Translations under genes and position numbers: made by a program
Notes under the pieces: generated by a model
Told to the model about the DNA's origin: nothing
Database searches by the model: none
The model's input: the letters and a program-made list of their open reading frames with translations, nothing else
Assembly: GCF_030272615.1 (NCBI RefSeq)
Contig: NC_081405.1
Location: forward strand, 608,146,677-608,210,676
Length of the DNA: 64,000 nucleotides
DNA from: Cryptomeria japonica
Taxonomy: Eukaryota; Streptophyta; Pinopsida; Cupressales; Cupressaceae
Direction of reading: 5' to 3'
Shown: positions 48,086-60,165 of the stretch, one piece after another
How the letters are laid out: each line of letters starts with the position of its first letter
How positions within the stretch are numbered: the stretch's first letter is position 1

Positions 48086-49470
48086 CATTTCTACGTATTC
48101 TAATTTCTTCTACAAGTCTTTTACCAGTTTTCTTTTTCTAATCACACATCCACTACAACTAAAGTAAACTTTGTACTATTTTCTACACATCTGATTAACA
48201 CTTAACAAATTATGTCTCAATCTTTCAACATAATAAACATCATGATTCATAATCTTACCATTAATTGAAATGCTTCTAATACCTCAAATAGATACATCAT
48301 ATTTTCTAGCAAACATCACAAATCCTCCATCATATTTCTTCAAATTATTAAACTTGTCTTTGTCACCAATAATAGGATTTGAACATTCAAAGTCTATAAT
48401 CCACATATTTGGTTCTATCTTAGCATGCAATGTAGTCTTAATAGTCTTCCCATCTTTTGGTTTCTCTAGAGCACTATCCTCAATTACTAGAAACAAAGAT
48501 TCTTCATTTGAGTCATCATCAACTTCATCTTCAGATGTATATTTTTCAATAGAGTAGAAACTCATCTTCACTTTTCTTTTGAAATTGTGTCTTCTAAACT
48601 TGTTCTTCTTCTAATCATCATCTGATTTATTATAATCTTCTCCATACTTGCAATTAGAATCATAATGTCCAATTCTACCACAAGAAAAATATTTCAAAAG
48701 TAACTTACCTTTTTATTTCCCAATGTCTCACTACAATCTTCTCACAAAATTTGCTTCAACTTCATCTAGGCCTCCACTACTTTCTGGATCATCAAACCTT
48801 GAAAAACTAAATGTTTCTTCTCTCTTTTCTCTTCCTCCATTTCTAAAATCTTATAGGATGCTAAGGTACTAATAAGATTATCAATAGAATACTTTCTCAC
48901 ATAATTAATCTCATATATAGAGCATCTTTGAGGCTTGTAGTATTTAGGTAAAGTCAACAAGAAGAACAATGTCAAATTCTTCCAGATATCCTCTGGTAGC
49001 TCTAATACCATCAACAAGATTAGTTATTCTATGAATATAATTCTCAACTCCTTAATATTCAAATATTCTCAGATACTCATACTTCTACTTCAAATTCATC
49101 AACCTAGCCTGCATTATCTTTGCATCACCTTCCTATGCTAAAAAAGATTTCTCCACACAGGTTGAGCTTCCTTCAATCCTTTTACTGTTTGAAACACCAA
49201 ATCACCTATGCAACTTAGAATTATATCTCTAGCTTTTGCATTAGATTCCTTCAAATTTATCTCATTCGGAGTCTTAGCACCACCGTATGGCTCTATATAT
49301 CTAGTCTGAATGATCTCTCCCATTTTTCGTTCTATATTGTCTCCAAATGTGACTCAATTCTCTCTTTTAGTATAGAAAAATTATACCATCATAGGTAGGA
49401 ACTTTGTAATGAATGTCCTATGCCATATCAGATCTACCTCAAGATGTTAAGCTTACTCAAGAGTAACCAC
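48086..49470 (-). pseudogene. Element G gag, protease, pre-integrase
   Basis: Read from 49470 downwards: a copia gag (ESNAKARDIILSCI, FQTVKGLKEAQPVW at 49323-49138; EDIWKNLTLFF at 49017-48766), a CCHC knuckle at about 48690-48630 whose first Cys is lost (YFSCGRIGHYDSNC), then the protease at about 48440-48300, where the DSGCS active site reads DFECS. It ends in a gag-pre-integrase piece (DVYYVERLRHNLLSVNQM, about 48240-48180). Multiple stops and frameshifts. No catalytic protease and no pol remain. Confidence 0.85.
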
Positions 49471-49482
49471 ACTCTAATACTA
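49471..49482 (-). other. Element G primer-binding site
   Basis: Minus strand TAGTATTAGAGT, directly inside the LTR end, matches TGGTATTAGAGC at 10 of 12 bases. Confidence 0.7.
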
Positions 49483-49484
49483 AT

Positions 49485-50509
49485 TGTTGAAACTAATGGA
49501 AGACTGAGAGGGGGGGGCAATCAGTCTAAACAAACAATTACAACAACACACAAACAATTAATGAGCAATACATAGGAACACCAATATTTATACATGGAAA
49601 ACCTGAATAGGGATAAATCATCATGGGAGTCAACCCATAAGAATGTACTCACTATATATAAAATGATTACAAAGATAGAGCTCACTTTTATAGAATTTTA
49701 TGCCAAGGCTAACTACTCATGGGAAAAGACACAAAGACCACTTGCAAAAATTGAAGCTAACTACTACACTCAGGGAAAAATACAAAATAATCAGAAAAGA
49801 AGGATCTCCTAATCATGAATTTGTCCTTGTAATCTACATCAAGAAACAACATCAACATTCATAACTTGATCTCAACTGCTAATACTCTATCTCAACTCTT
49901 TGCCAAAATCACAACGTAGGTTGCATACCATTCAAACACAACTCTTCTTCATTGCTCACACTTTTTGTGATCTTTTCAATTCACGACATCATCTACACAC
50001 TCATTTTGATTACTAACTCCAGGAGAAAGAGGGGATTGAAACACATCATCCAAATATTAATTTATTGATAAACAATCACCAAAACTTAACCAATAGCATA
50101 TCCACATGCTACATAACCATATAAGCAGTTACTAATCAAAACATACTCTCCAAAGAAAATAATTCAAATCTAAATTTCCACACACTACAGCGAGACCCAT
50201 AAAACATCACTCACACTTCCACAAATTATATTCGAAATTAAGGATAGGTCAAGCATATAAATTCACAATAAGAAATGAACAATACAAATACACCAAGAGA
50301 ATACAATGATGTTTTGTAGACCTCAAAACCCACATATCCACGATATCGAAACTATATCCAATGAAGAGAACAATAATGTTCAACTCAAACAACAAATTCT
50401 AGATCCAAGCACTTCCAGAACAACCAACGCAACAAGATAACTTTGTACCACAAACATTTCGGACCAAATGGGAATGACAAGTTTGACATCAATGACAACC
50501 ACAACAACA
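49485..50509 (-). repeat. Element G 5' LTR
   Basis: Minus strand from TGTTGTTGTGGTTGTCATTG to TTTCAACA. An 8-base G run (plus strand) at 49510-49517 corresponds to the longer run of the other LTR. The right boundary at 50509 is inferred from the TGTTGT start. Confidence 0.75.
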
Positions 50510-51289
50510 CATTCACTTATATTTTTAACATTATTATAATCATCAATTTGTATATGTGGCTAATTAGTATGAAATACTAAATATATAATACACCTCAACA
50601 ATGCATGCACTTGAATTATAATATTAGTGGTGCAATAAATGGTGAGTAGCTTCAATAGGGCAAGCAAACTTGTAGATGTTTTGGAGGGTCATTGTTGGGG
50701 AGACATAGAGGAGTCGGACTATTTGAAAGAAGGAAAAATGGGAAACATATAGTGAAATGGAAAGAAGACATATTCCCCAATGGGTGTTTGAAGGAGGAAG
50801 GTGGATTGCCAAATGTTCTCCTAAAAGAAAATGGAAGCTTGGGGTGACAAAAATTTCAAAGGGAATGAGAGAGTGGAATGGTGGAGCCATGATAGGTCTG
50901 GTTTCCAATATTAGCAAAGAAATAAGGTCTGGGAATAGAGATACTCTAGAATAGGAAAGATAGAGAGTTTTGAATGGAGAAATAAGGAAAACACTAAAAT
51001 TAGAACAAACCTTGAACCCCAAGGAAATGAAACATATCCCAGTTATGGATGGCTCTAGGAAACAAATGGGAAATCAAAAGAGATTATGGTTAAGTGGCAT
51101 GATCCAAACTCAGAAAAATGAAGAGAAGAGAACAGGAGTGCATTGGGGAGCAACAAAGAATTGATTCATCTTGGAGTTGTGCCTAAATCAAATTGTGAGC
51201 ATAAAAAATGTAAGCAAAACATCTCATGCACTTCATGTAGTAGAAACATTTTTTAAATTATTTTAGAATCGAATAAAATTAATAAATCA
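50510..51289 (+). other. Unassigned stretch, possibly LINE 5' region
   Basis: A purine-rich plus strand with an open frame at 50757-50954 (basic, Trp/Arg/Lys-rich) lies just upstream of the LINE ORF1. It may be the LINE 5' UTR or start of ORF1, but no motif confirms it. Confidence 0.3.
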
Positions 51290-52400
51290 ATAGATTGATT
51301 AAAAGAAGTTGGATTATTTATTAGATTGAGATGGTAATGGCTATCTTATGGAATGTTGAAAGGTTGGATAGAAATAAATTAGAGAAGTCAACTTCAAATA
51401 ATTGCATTACCCAATGGATACTTCAGGTTATTGAATTCTCACTGAAAGAAGAAACATAGGCAATCCTTAATCATGGATCTTATATTATGGATGGATCTAG
51501 AATATACATGATCAAATGGACTATAAATTTTGATGCATGGAAGCATAATATTGATTCTAGATGAGTTTGAATTCTACTCTATAATAACCTTCCATCAAAA
51601 TATTGGGAGCAAGATATTCTCAAGGAGATAGGGAAAAAACTTAGGACACTAATTTGAGTAGATAGGAAAATGGAAGATAGAAGATATGGAACCTATGCCA
51701 AAATTTACCTCAGTCTAATGTCATACTCAACACTCCCACAAGATATAGATTAGAGTATCTATAACCAAAAGGTGAAAAGATAACAAAAACTTTCAGTTTT
51801 CCAACCTGCAAATCTAAGGGCCATGATAAATTGGAATGCTGGTTGAAAGTTAAAGCTAACTATGTGGAAACCTACATAGAAGTAACAAAATTCCATCAAT
51901 AAAATAAACTCTTCAAATAAGAGTTCGGGTGTGGACTCTGATCAAAAGATAATAGAATCTCCCTTGGTGGAGGAAAAAACTTTTGAAGGAGACAAGACCA
52001 ATCTCCACAAGAGTAATGACATTAAACAAGATATGTACCTATTGAAGAACCATATAACAGGAGAGGATATTGTAAAAAATGAGGAGATCTATGAAGAGAT
52101 CACATGTGAGGAATTTTATGATGTTATAAAAGTACAAAGAGATGTAATGGTAGATGAAACAAAAAAATAGGAAGGAGGAAAAAAGAATGGCATTTTGAAT
52201 TTTAATGTCCAATCTAGACCTTAACGATGAGAACAAAATTAGAGAGTTTGAAGTGGCTATAGGTTTTGAGAGGATCTCATAACATGACAAGATGGAGATG
52301 TCAAAGTAGATAGAATGGAAGTCAATTGAGGAGGATGCAGAGTGAGAAACTGAAATGGAAGAGTTGGAAAGATAATATTATGATGAACCAAAGGCCATAG
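51290..52400 (+). pseudogene. LINE F ORF1 (nucleic-acid-binding protein)
   Basis: A domain of the DUF4283 type, found at the start of plant L1 ORF1, is readable from about 51340: VERLDRNKLEK, then AILNHGSYIMDGSRIYMIKW, NLPSKYWEQDILKEIG and MEDRRYGTYAKIYLSL (to about 51710). A knuckle-like CKSKGHDKLECW follows at about 51810-51845, then an acidic tail (51931-52170). The first Cys pair is partly lost. ORF1 protein coats LINE RNA. Stops (TAG, TGA) break it in several places. Confidence 0.75.
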
Positions 52401-52479
52401 AAGAGAGAATGTTGGAATAGAGTCAATTTAGAATTAAAGAACCTAAAATCAAAGAAAAAGAAAAAAGAGGAGAAAAATC

Positions 52480-52900
52480 AAACAAATATCTTATGCATAA
52501 TATCAAAATATCAAAATATCAAAATATCTTCAAAATATCAAAATATGTTAATAATATCAAAATACCAACACCACTTATGCATAATATCAAAATATCTACA
52601 ACAAAGCTCTGCCAGTGAAACCCTCATTGGATCAACAAATGAGGCTTACCAGCATATAAGATAGCATCCAATCAGCAAATCAAAACCAACTAACTGAATA
52701 TTAATCTGAGTGGCATGAATAGTAGGTCCATAAGCCAAAGCATACTAGAGTATACCGGATCATCATGATCTAATCAACCAGAAACGAAACAACTTACTGG
52801 GACCAGAAGGATACTAGTAAAGCAACCCAAACAGCTAGTGTTGACATTAATGATGAAAAATCAATGCAACACATAATAAATTCCTCTAAATGGCCAACAA
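52480..52900. repeat. Period-8 AT repeat and foreign insert between LINE ORF1 and RT
   Basis: AAAATATC repeats at 52501-52528; CTTATGCATAATATCAAAAT occurs twice (about 52490 and 52573). The following 52600-52860 has different composition and, on the minus strand, a TTCATCATTAATGTCAACAC string like the sequence near copia polypurine tracts. It occupies the place of the LINE endonuclease. Confidence 0.45.
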
Positions 52901-53099
52901 AATATTTAGGTCCATAAGTTGTAGGAAAATGCTAAATTTATTCATGGTCAAGAATGTTCTAGCTTTCCAAAAAAATTCAACAGATGAAACAAGAAATTAG
53001 AAAATAGAATACAAGGGGCTTCAAAAAATTATTTTCATCAAAATCGACACTTCAAGATCAACTTACATAAATTAATGATTTCATTATCATTAGCAATAT

Positions 53100-55217
53100 T
53101 GATGAGGATTCTTATTTGAATCAAAAATATTTTCAACTTCAACTTGAAGAAGTATTAAAAAGGGAGGAGATTTATTGGAGGTAGAGATCAAAGGAACTCT
53201 AGCTAAAATAAGGTGATATAAATATAAATTTTTTTCATTCTTTAGACTCAATGAGAAAGGTTAATAATTCCATTTTATATATTAGGGACTCTTTAGGTTG
53301 TGTCTTACATGATATTGACAAGATCTAGCAAGAGGTTGTTATCTTGTTTTTTAATATATTCATGACACTCAATACTAATTCCTCGCTAGATTCTCAAGAG
53401 ATACTAGATTGTATTCCCTCTATTATATCTCAAGAATGCAATCTTGAGTTGCTTATACCCTTTTGTTTGGAAGAAGCGAAACACGTAGTTTTGTTGATGC
53501 AGCCTAATAAAGCTTGAGGCACTGATAGATTCAATGTATTTTTATTTCAAAAATGTTGGCATTTTGTTGGGAGGGATCTTTGGCTGGCCATAGAAGAATC
53601 AAGGAAAAATAGGAATATCCTCAAACAATTTAATGCCACTCTTATCTTCCTCATTCCAAAGTTCTCCTTAATTTGTTTTGTAAATTTTAGGCCCATTTCT
53701 CTCTCAAACAATGTGTACAATATCTTCACAAAAGAAACCTCATTGAGGCTGGTTAAGCCTATTCCCAAATTCATCTCAGAAGAACAAGGAGGTTTTATCC
53801 CAAGTAAAGAGACATCAGAGGGAGCAATGATTTCACATGAAATTCTCTATTTGATTAACCAAGTCAAATCACAGTGATGATTCTCAAACTAGAGATGATG
53901 AAAGTATATGATAGGGTTAGTTTGGAATTCTTAGTAAAAGTATTATTAAGATTTGGCTTCTCAAATTTGTGGGTAAAATGGATTAACTAATGTATCTCAA
54001 GTGAAAATTTCTCAATGATTGTTAATTGTACCCCTTGTGGTTTCTTGCCTTCCTCCTAGGGTGTATGGTAGGGAGACCCCTTATCTCTTTTTCTATTTAT
54101 TATTATGTTTGAGGCATTAAGTAGATTTATTTCATCTCTCCATGTCAAAGCTCTATGGAAAGGTATTAAGTTACATCACATTCATATTTCTAGAACTTGC
54201 ATTCTCTTTGCAAATGATACTTTTCTTTAAATTGGAGAAGCATATTTGAGGGAGGTGAAGATCATCAAACAAGCCATTGAAAAATATTACATTTCAAGCC
54301 AGACAATTAACACTTCTCAGTCTAATATTTTTTGCCTAAATTTCTCCCCCTTCCTCTCGATGAAATTATCCAACTTTCTTGGTTTTAAGTTGGAGTCCCT
54401 TACTTGCAAATATCTAGGCATCCCTCTTCTTTTTGGGAGGAACACAAGTAGTTTTTGGACATTGTTTACCTCCTCCACCCTCGATGGAATTTATTCATGG
54501 AAGAACTCTTGTCTCTCTCTTGCAAGTCAGATTCCCATGATTATATCAGTGTTGTAGTCAATCCAAAACTATATCGTGTTAGTTCTTCCGATTCCAAAAG
54601 GAATGATTTTATCTATTGAATCAAACCTTAAACATTTCCCTTGGAAAGGAACTAGAGAAAAGATGAAAAAATATCACCTTCTAGATTGGGATAAATACTG
54701 CCTATGCAAACTAAAAGGGGGTGCTGGTATCCACAACTAGCTCTTGAGAAACATGGAATTGGGGGAAACAATGGATCAGAAAATCTTTTCTACCAACTCA
54801 AAATGGGCTTCTATTATTTTTGAAAAATATCTATATTCCCTTGAACCTAAAATTTTTTTTAGCTTCAAACCTCCCTCAGGGATCCCAGACATGGAATTTT
54901 CTTGTGAATTATAGAAAACTTCTACTACCTAATCTTTCCTAGATCATTGACGATGGTAAAAAGGCCCTTTTTTGGGAGGAATCATGAAATTGATACCCTC
55001 CTCTTGGCTCTATCATTTTTATCCTAGACTTAAAACAAATTCTCAAAGATTGTTGGGGTTTGAAGGTTTTAGACTACTTCACTATTTGTTATTAGAATGG
55101 AGCTCCTTTTCTTAATTGGAAAGATTTCCCTCAGATTGATGCACCTCATTGACAAAAATATATGTTACTTGAGGTCCTTGCTCAACATTGAATCCACTTG
55201 TCTAATCAGAAAGATAC
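53100..55217 (+). pseudogene. LINE F reverse transcriptase
   Basis: L1-type ORF2 RT in one mostly continuous but stop-broken frame. The linker EEIYWR.RS.E lies at about 53165-53200; then follow HVVLLMQPNKA, FRPISLSNNVYNIFTK (53690-53735), EEQGGFIPSKETSEGA and MKVYDRVSLEFLVKVL. The catalytic FADD reads FAND at 54207-54218 (Asp to Asn), so polymerase activity is lost. Next comes KYLGIPLLFGR and a thumb-like region to 55217, where the gypsy element E is inserted. The endonuclease domain expected before the linker is absent. Confidence 0.88.
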
Positions 55218-55222
55218 ATTAA
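55218..55222. other. Target-site duplication of element E, left copy
   Basis: ATTAA, repeated at 63065-63069 after the 3' LTR. Confidence 0.92.
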
Positions 55223-56820
55223 TGGTGCAGGTGCACCCTTCCAAGCTCTCCCTCCTTCTTGTTAGGCTGGTGTTATGCTTCTTTTGAAGCCTTTGTATAT
55301 AAAATAATGAGCCATGCGCTCATAGGTCCTAGCTAGGGTCCTAATTGAGGTCTTAAGGGTTATAAGTCAAGATTGAGGATTCCTTGAAAATTGAGGGTAT
55401 GTGTGCTTGGGATGTGTCTAGGGGTCCTTTATAACATGGTGATGTCCTTAGGTTGGCCCAATATGGTTCTAGGAGTCATGAAAAGCAACATTGGGAAAGT
55501 TGCTCAAAAGTTGCAAAAGTTGCATGACAACTTTTAAAATTTGTCAAGCAACTTTTCCACGATGATGTCAAATTTTTTAGGTTAGCGTGGAAAACCCTAG
55601 TATGGGCACATAGACTGAGGTATGGGTAGTATAAGTATTTCCAAACACTAAGTTAATGAGATGGAAGTCAGACATTGTACGACCCAAACAAAGTGATCAG
55701 ACTGTGACTATTTGTTGGTTACCAATCAGTTTGAAAGAAGAAACCAAGCAAGTTAATGGATTGATTCACATGAAAAACTATGTGGATTGTCTTCAATGGT
55801 GTAAATAATTTCATTTCAAGAATTTAGACTAGGTTTTAGTTTGCAGGTTGTGTGTGTTTGTAAATATTTTGAAAACTGTCTTCTTACTGTCTAGTTTTGG
55901 ACAGGATTGTGTAAATGGCTGCATAACTCCATTCCCCATTATGGAACCACCATGAAACCATGGAAAATGAGAGTGCAGACCTTTTACCATACTACAAAGC
56001 AAGAAGGGCCCTTGAAAATGCAGGAAGGCCATCAAGAGACCCAATCCTAGGCAAGACTGAACAATGCCCGACTAGGAAGGGTTAAGTGGCAGAGGTCTTG
56101 GAGAGCAAGGTTGGTCAGAGAAGAGAGAACCCTTTGGAGGAGTTAGAGAGGGGTGAGTGAAGTACCATTCATGTGAAGGAGAAGCTTCCACCAATCTAGA
56201 CAAGGTGGAAAGAACAACAAACTTGCACTGTGTCTCTAGCAGTCCTAAAAACCCTCCTAAAAACCCTTAAAAAACCTTAAAATTTACCTAGGGCACTGTA
56301 CAACTTCTTGGAGGCCTAAAACCTAGAAAATACTTGAGTCCTTTCCAAATTAATGGTAGTCCATTTTGGGAGTTTGGGTTGTTTGTGCATCATTTGGGAG
56401 AGGAAGCCCTAAAGGACTGGGTAGGAGGCCTAATTGGTCCTAATCCTTGTAGCCTTATTTTGTAAGCAAAAAGACAAAATAGTGAAATTGGTAAGGGGTT
56501 GGAGTCTTGAAACTTCTTGGGGGAACATGAATGGGTGGAAAGACCATGAATTAGACCTGATATAACCTTGCTAAGACCTTGGAAGGTGTAGAACAAGACT
56601 AGCCCTTATTAGCCATAGTAGGGGATTTTGAGTCTCATGAGTAGGAGAGACCTTAGCAGAAGCATTGCAACTCATTGGTGGGTGGATTGGGCAAGGTCAG
56701 GGGACTCCTCAAGCAAAGGAAGTCCTAGAGACCCTAGGGTGTGTGGAGAACACCAGATGATCCAAGAAAAGGATCCAAGAGCATAGACTAGGCTAGTCTA
56801 TCCCAAACCCCATCCCATCA
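55223..56820 (+). repeat. Element E 5' LTR
   Basis: 1,598 bp from TGGTGCAGG to CCCATCCCATCA. TATATAAAA at 55296-55304 is the likely TATA box. A strong AAGTTGC/GCAACTT stem-loop lies at about 55493-55558. The LTR start at TGGTG rather than the inner TGCAGG is fixed by the target duplication. Confidence 0.95.
55296..55304 (+). promoter_or_regulatory. TATA box of element E LTR
   Basis: TATATAAAA about 73 bases into the LTR; the same string is at 61542-61550 in the 3' LTR. TATA boxes near the LTR start are usual only when U3 is short, so a long R/U5 of about 1.5 kb would follow. Confidence 0.5.
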
Positions 56821-56823
56821 GAT

Positions 56824-56835
56824 TGGTATGAGAGC
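56824..56835 (+). other. Element E primer-binding site
   Basis: TGGTATGAGAGC, three bases after the LTR, matches the initiator tRNA-Met site at 11 of 12 bases. Confidence 0.88.
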
Positions 56836-56854
56836 GAGTTAAAGATTTGTTGGA

Positions 56855-57960
56855 TTGTGTATGTCTCTATATACTGGTGAATCAGTAGGGGAGAGAAAAA
56901 TGGTCACTAATGCAAAGCTAGCTAGAGGGGTAGAAGAGCAAAAGGAGAAGAATAGACTCCCTAAAGAAGCTATGAGTGAGATAAGGGATAAGCTGCAGGA
57001 AGTGGTGGATCAGAGGACCCATGAATCTTGGGGTGAAGACACCAAGGACAAAGGCAAGAAAACTATTGACATAGATGATATTATTCCTGAACCAGATCCC
57101 TTATTTAATGAAGAACCTTTTGTAAAGGCTATTAAGGCTTTGAACACCAAAGCTTTTGAAGGATTGCCACTTTTCAGTGGAAGGATGGACATTGACACTG
57201 TCATGGAATGGATTGAGGGCATGGAAAACCACTTTGAGTGTGAAGGAGTGACAGAGGCTCTAAAGGTTAAAGTTTCCAAATCAAGATTAAGGGGACCAGC
57301 TTTGACATGGTGGAAGTACCTGCAAGAAGAAAGGGTTAGCATGGGGAAGCTACCTATTGCCAATTGGAAGGCCATGGTGAGTAAGATTAAGGAGAACTAT
57401 TTACCAGAGGATTATGAAGTCCAACTTCATAAGAGGAGATAGGGTTTGAAGCAAAAAGACCTTGATGTGACCTCCTACACCGAAGAATTTCAAAAACTTT
57501 GTCTTAGATCTAAAGTCCAAGAAGATGAATCTATTAAGGTGGCTAGGTATCTAAGCAGCCTAAAGTGGAACATTCAAGAGATAAGCCTATGGACTCCTGC
57601 TATTGTTCAAAAATGTCACCAGCTTGCTGTCAAGGTGGAAGAGAGGAACAAAAGGAAAGGAGACTCTTCTAATAGGGGTAAAGGCAGAGGTAGAGAATAA
57701 GTGAATCACTGAGGTGGTTACCAAAGCAAGGCAAATGAGTAGAGAAACCAAGGAGAAGCCAAATTGACTAAGCATGGAAATGAAACTAGTCTCAGAGGAG
57801 GACATCCTAGAGGAAGAGGTGCACAAGGTGGTCCAAGTAGGGGTAGATGTACTGATAGAGGTAACTCCTACTTGGCAACTATGAAGTGTTACAATTGTGG
57901 TCAATTGGGACACCCGGCATATAGGTGCCCTGACAAACCTACCTCATCAAACAATGGAAA
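56855..57960 (+). pseudogene. Element E gag
   Basis: Frame from 56855, with a Lys/Glu-rich N-terminus, the gag core (FSGRMDIDTVMEWIEGME, LRGPALTWWKYLQEE, LPEDYEVQLHKRR) and a basic Gly/Arg-rich region. One intact CCHC knuckle, CYNCGQLGHPAYRC, is at about 57889-57930. Stops interrupt at 57440 (TAG), 57698 (TAA) and 57710 (TGA), and near 57743 (TAG). Otherwise no frameshift is needed. Gag forms the particle; the knuckle binds RNA. Confidence 0.92.
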
Positions 57961-60165
57961 GAGGGTTCCTTATGCACATGAGGACTCTTCAAGAAGCAAG
58001 ACACTTGAGGTGGACCATATTGAATCAGAGAGTGGAGAAAATCTGATATTCAATAGGGTCTTGTTAAGACAGTCAGTCAAGAGTGAACCTAAACATAGGA
58101 GAGCATTGTTTAGGGTGAGATTCAAGATACTTGGTAAAGTGTGCAAGGTGATAGTTGATTCAGGGTCGACTGATAACATAATATCAGAAGAGGTAGTTAG
58201 GAAGTTGAAACTTACAAGGATACCCCACACTAACCCATACAAGGTGAGATGGTTGAATCATGAGCAGAGTGTGCTAGTCAATGAACATACTTGGGTAGAG
58301 TTTTCTATTGGAGGATACAAGGATAAGATCCTTTGTGATGTGTTACTTATGGATGCCTATCATCTGCTACTAGGAAAACCCTAGCAATTTGATAGGAAGG
58401 TGATCTATGATGGAGAGGAGAACTCCATATCATTCGAGAAGGATAGCAAGACCTTTAAGATTCAGTCTTTGATAGATAATGAAGAAGGCACTTCAAGAAC
58501 ACCTAGTGTCTTAATGGATACTGGTAAATATTTCTTAAACTTGCTACATGAGGATGAGATAGTGAAGTGTGCCATCTTTGTGAAACCAAAGGAGGTAGTA
58601 GACAAGTTGTAGGCAGAAGTACCCATGGAGGTGAAGCAAATGTTGCAAGAGTATAAGGACATAGTGAGTGATGGAGCACCTACAACACTCCCACCTAGAA
58701 GGTCTATAAGCCATTAGATAGAATTTGTTCCCAGAGCATCCCTACCTAACAAGGCTGCATATAAGCTCACACCTGATCAAAATAAGGAAGTAGCAAGGCA
58801 AGTGCAGGAGTTATTGGAACAAGGACTAATTAAGAAGAGCATTAGCCCATGTGCAGTCCTGGTAGTGCTAGCATTAAAGAAGGGAGGTAAGTGGAGACTT
58901 TGCACTGACTCAAGGGCAATCAATAGGATCACCATAAGGTATAGGTTTCCTATTCTTAGAATAGAGGATTTGATGGACTGTCTAGGAGATGCTATGTATT
59001 TTACCAAGCTAGACCTTAAAAGTGGTTATCAGTAGATAAGAATTAAGGAGGGTGATGAGTGGAAGACTACTTTCAAGACTACAGAGGGATTGTATGAATG
59101 GCTTGTGATGCCATTTGGACTCACCAATGCCCTAAGCACCTTCATGAGGTTGATGAATGAGGTGTTAAAAGACTTGATAGGCAGATTTGTGGTGGTGTAC
59201 CTAGATGACATTCTCATCTATAGAAAAACCAAAGAGGAGCACCTTGAGCATTTGAGGTTAGTCTTAGAGAGGTTGCATGAGGAGAAGCTATCCATCAACC
59301 TAGAGCAGTGTGACTTCTTGAAGAAAGAGCTAGTCTACTTATCATTTGTGGTGTCTAAGGGAACCTTGAAGATGGATCCAAGCAAAGTGGAGGCAATCTT
59401 GAATTGGCCTACACCTAGAACAGGGACTGAGGTAAGGAGTTTCCATGGATTAGTTCAATTCTATAGGAAATTTGTGAGGAACTTCAGTGGCGTATGTGCA
59501 CCAGTCCTTGACACCATTAAAGGAGGCCTTAAAACTAAGTTTAAATGAACTGAGCAGGCTGACAAAGCATTTCAATTGTTGAAGCAAGAAGTAGCCACAA
59601 AACCTATCCTTCTCCTACCTACGTTTGATAAGCTGTTCACATTGGAGTGTGATGCAAGTGGAATTGTAGTAGGTGGTGTATTGAGTCAAGAGGGAAGACC
59701 TATGGCATTTTTCAGTGAGAAGCTTAATGAAGCAAAGAAGAAGTACTCAGCGTATGACCTAGAGCTATATGCATTAGTGCAGTCTTTAAAGAAGTGGAGG
59801 CATTACCTATTCCCAAAAGAATTTGTGGTGTTCACAGACAACTGGGCATTGAGTTATATTAACACTCAAGAGAAGCTTAGCAATAGGCATCTGAAATGGA
59901 TGGAATATCTCCAATCCTTCACCTTCACCATCAAGCATAAGAAGGAGCAACATAATAAGGTGGTAGATGCATTAAGCAGGAAGATGTTGATAGTTCAAGA
60001 ACTACAGTTGCAGAGCATGGGAATAGAAGGTTTCAAAGACCTCTATGAAGGAGATGAAGACTTCTCATCAACTTACAAGGTTTGCAAGGAGTTTGAGAAC
60101 CATTTCCATGTTGAGTATGCAGATTACACTCTCCAAAATGGTCTCTTGTTCAAGGGTAATCAGTT
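57961..60165 (+). pseudogene. Element E protease, RT and RNase H
   Basis: Same frame as gag. The protease keeps IVDSGSTDNII (about 58153) and LLLGKP. RT from about 58740 has SPCAVLVVLALKKGGKWR, KLDLKSGYQ and an intact YLDD at 59198-59209. RNase H at 59640-59990 has LECDASGIVVGGVLSQEG, VFTDNWALSYI and VVDALSRK, so catalytic Asp residues remain. Stops at 58382, 58610, about 58715, 59033 and 59546 break it; each is one transition from CAG, CAA or TGG in context. Catalytic residues are intact, so premature stops are the main lesion. Confidence 0.93.

Larger units (their letters stand above)
47086..50509 (-). mobile_element. Element G: Ty1/copia, pol deleted, minus strand
   Basis: Two related LTRs in reverse orientation (49485-50509 upstream, 47086-48085 downstream) surround gag, protease and a gag-pre-integrase piece. 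Integrase, RT and RNase H are missing: the pre-integrase frame runs straight into LTR sequence near 48085, and the first part of that LTR is lost too, so one internal deletion removed both. The primer-binding site is at 49471-49482. No target duplication was found. Confidence 0.85.

Noticed and set aside
58777-59217. Minus-strand frames opposite element E RT
   Set aside because: Shadow frames of the plus-strand polyprotein, which has domain order and catalytic motifs.
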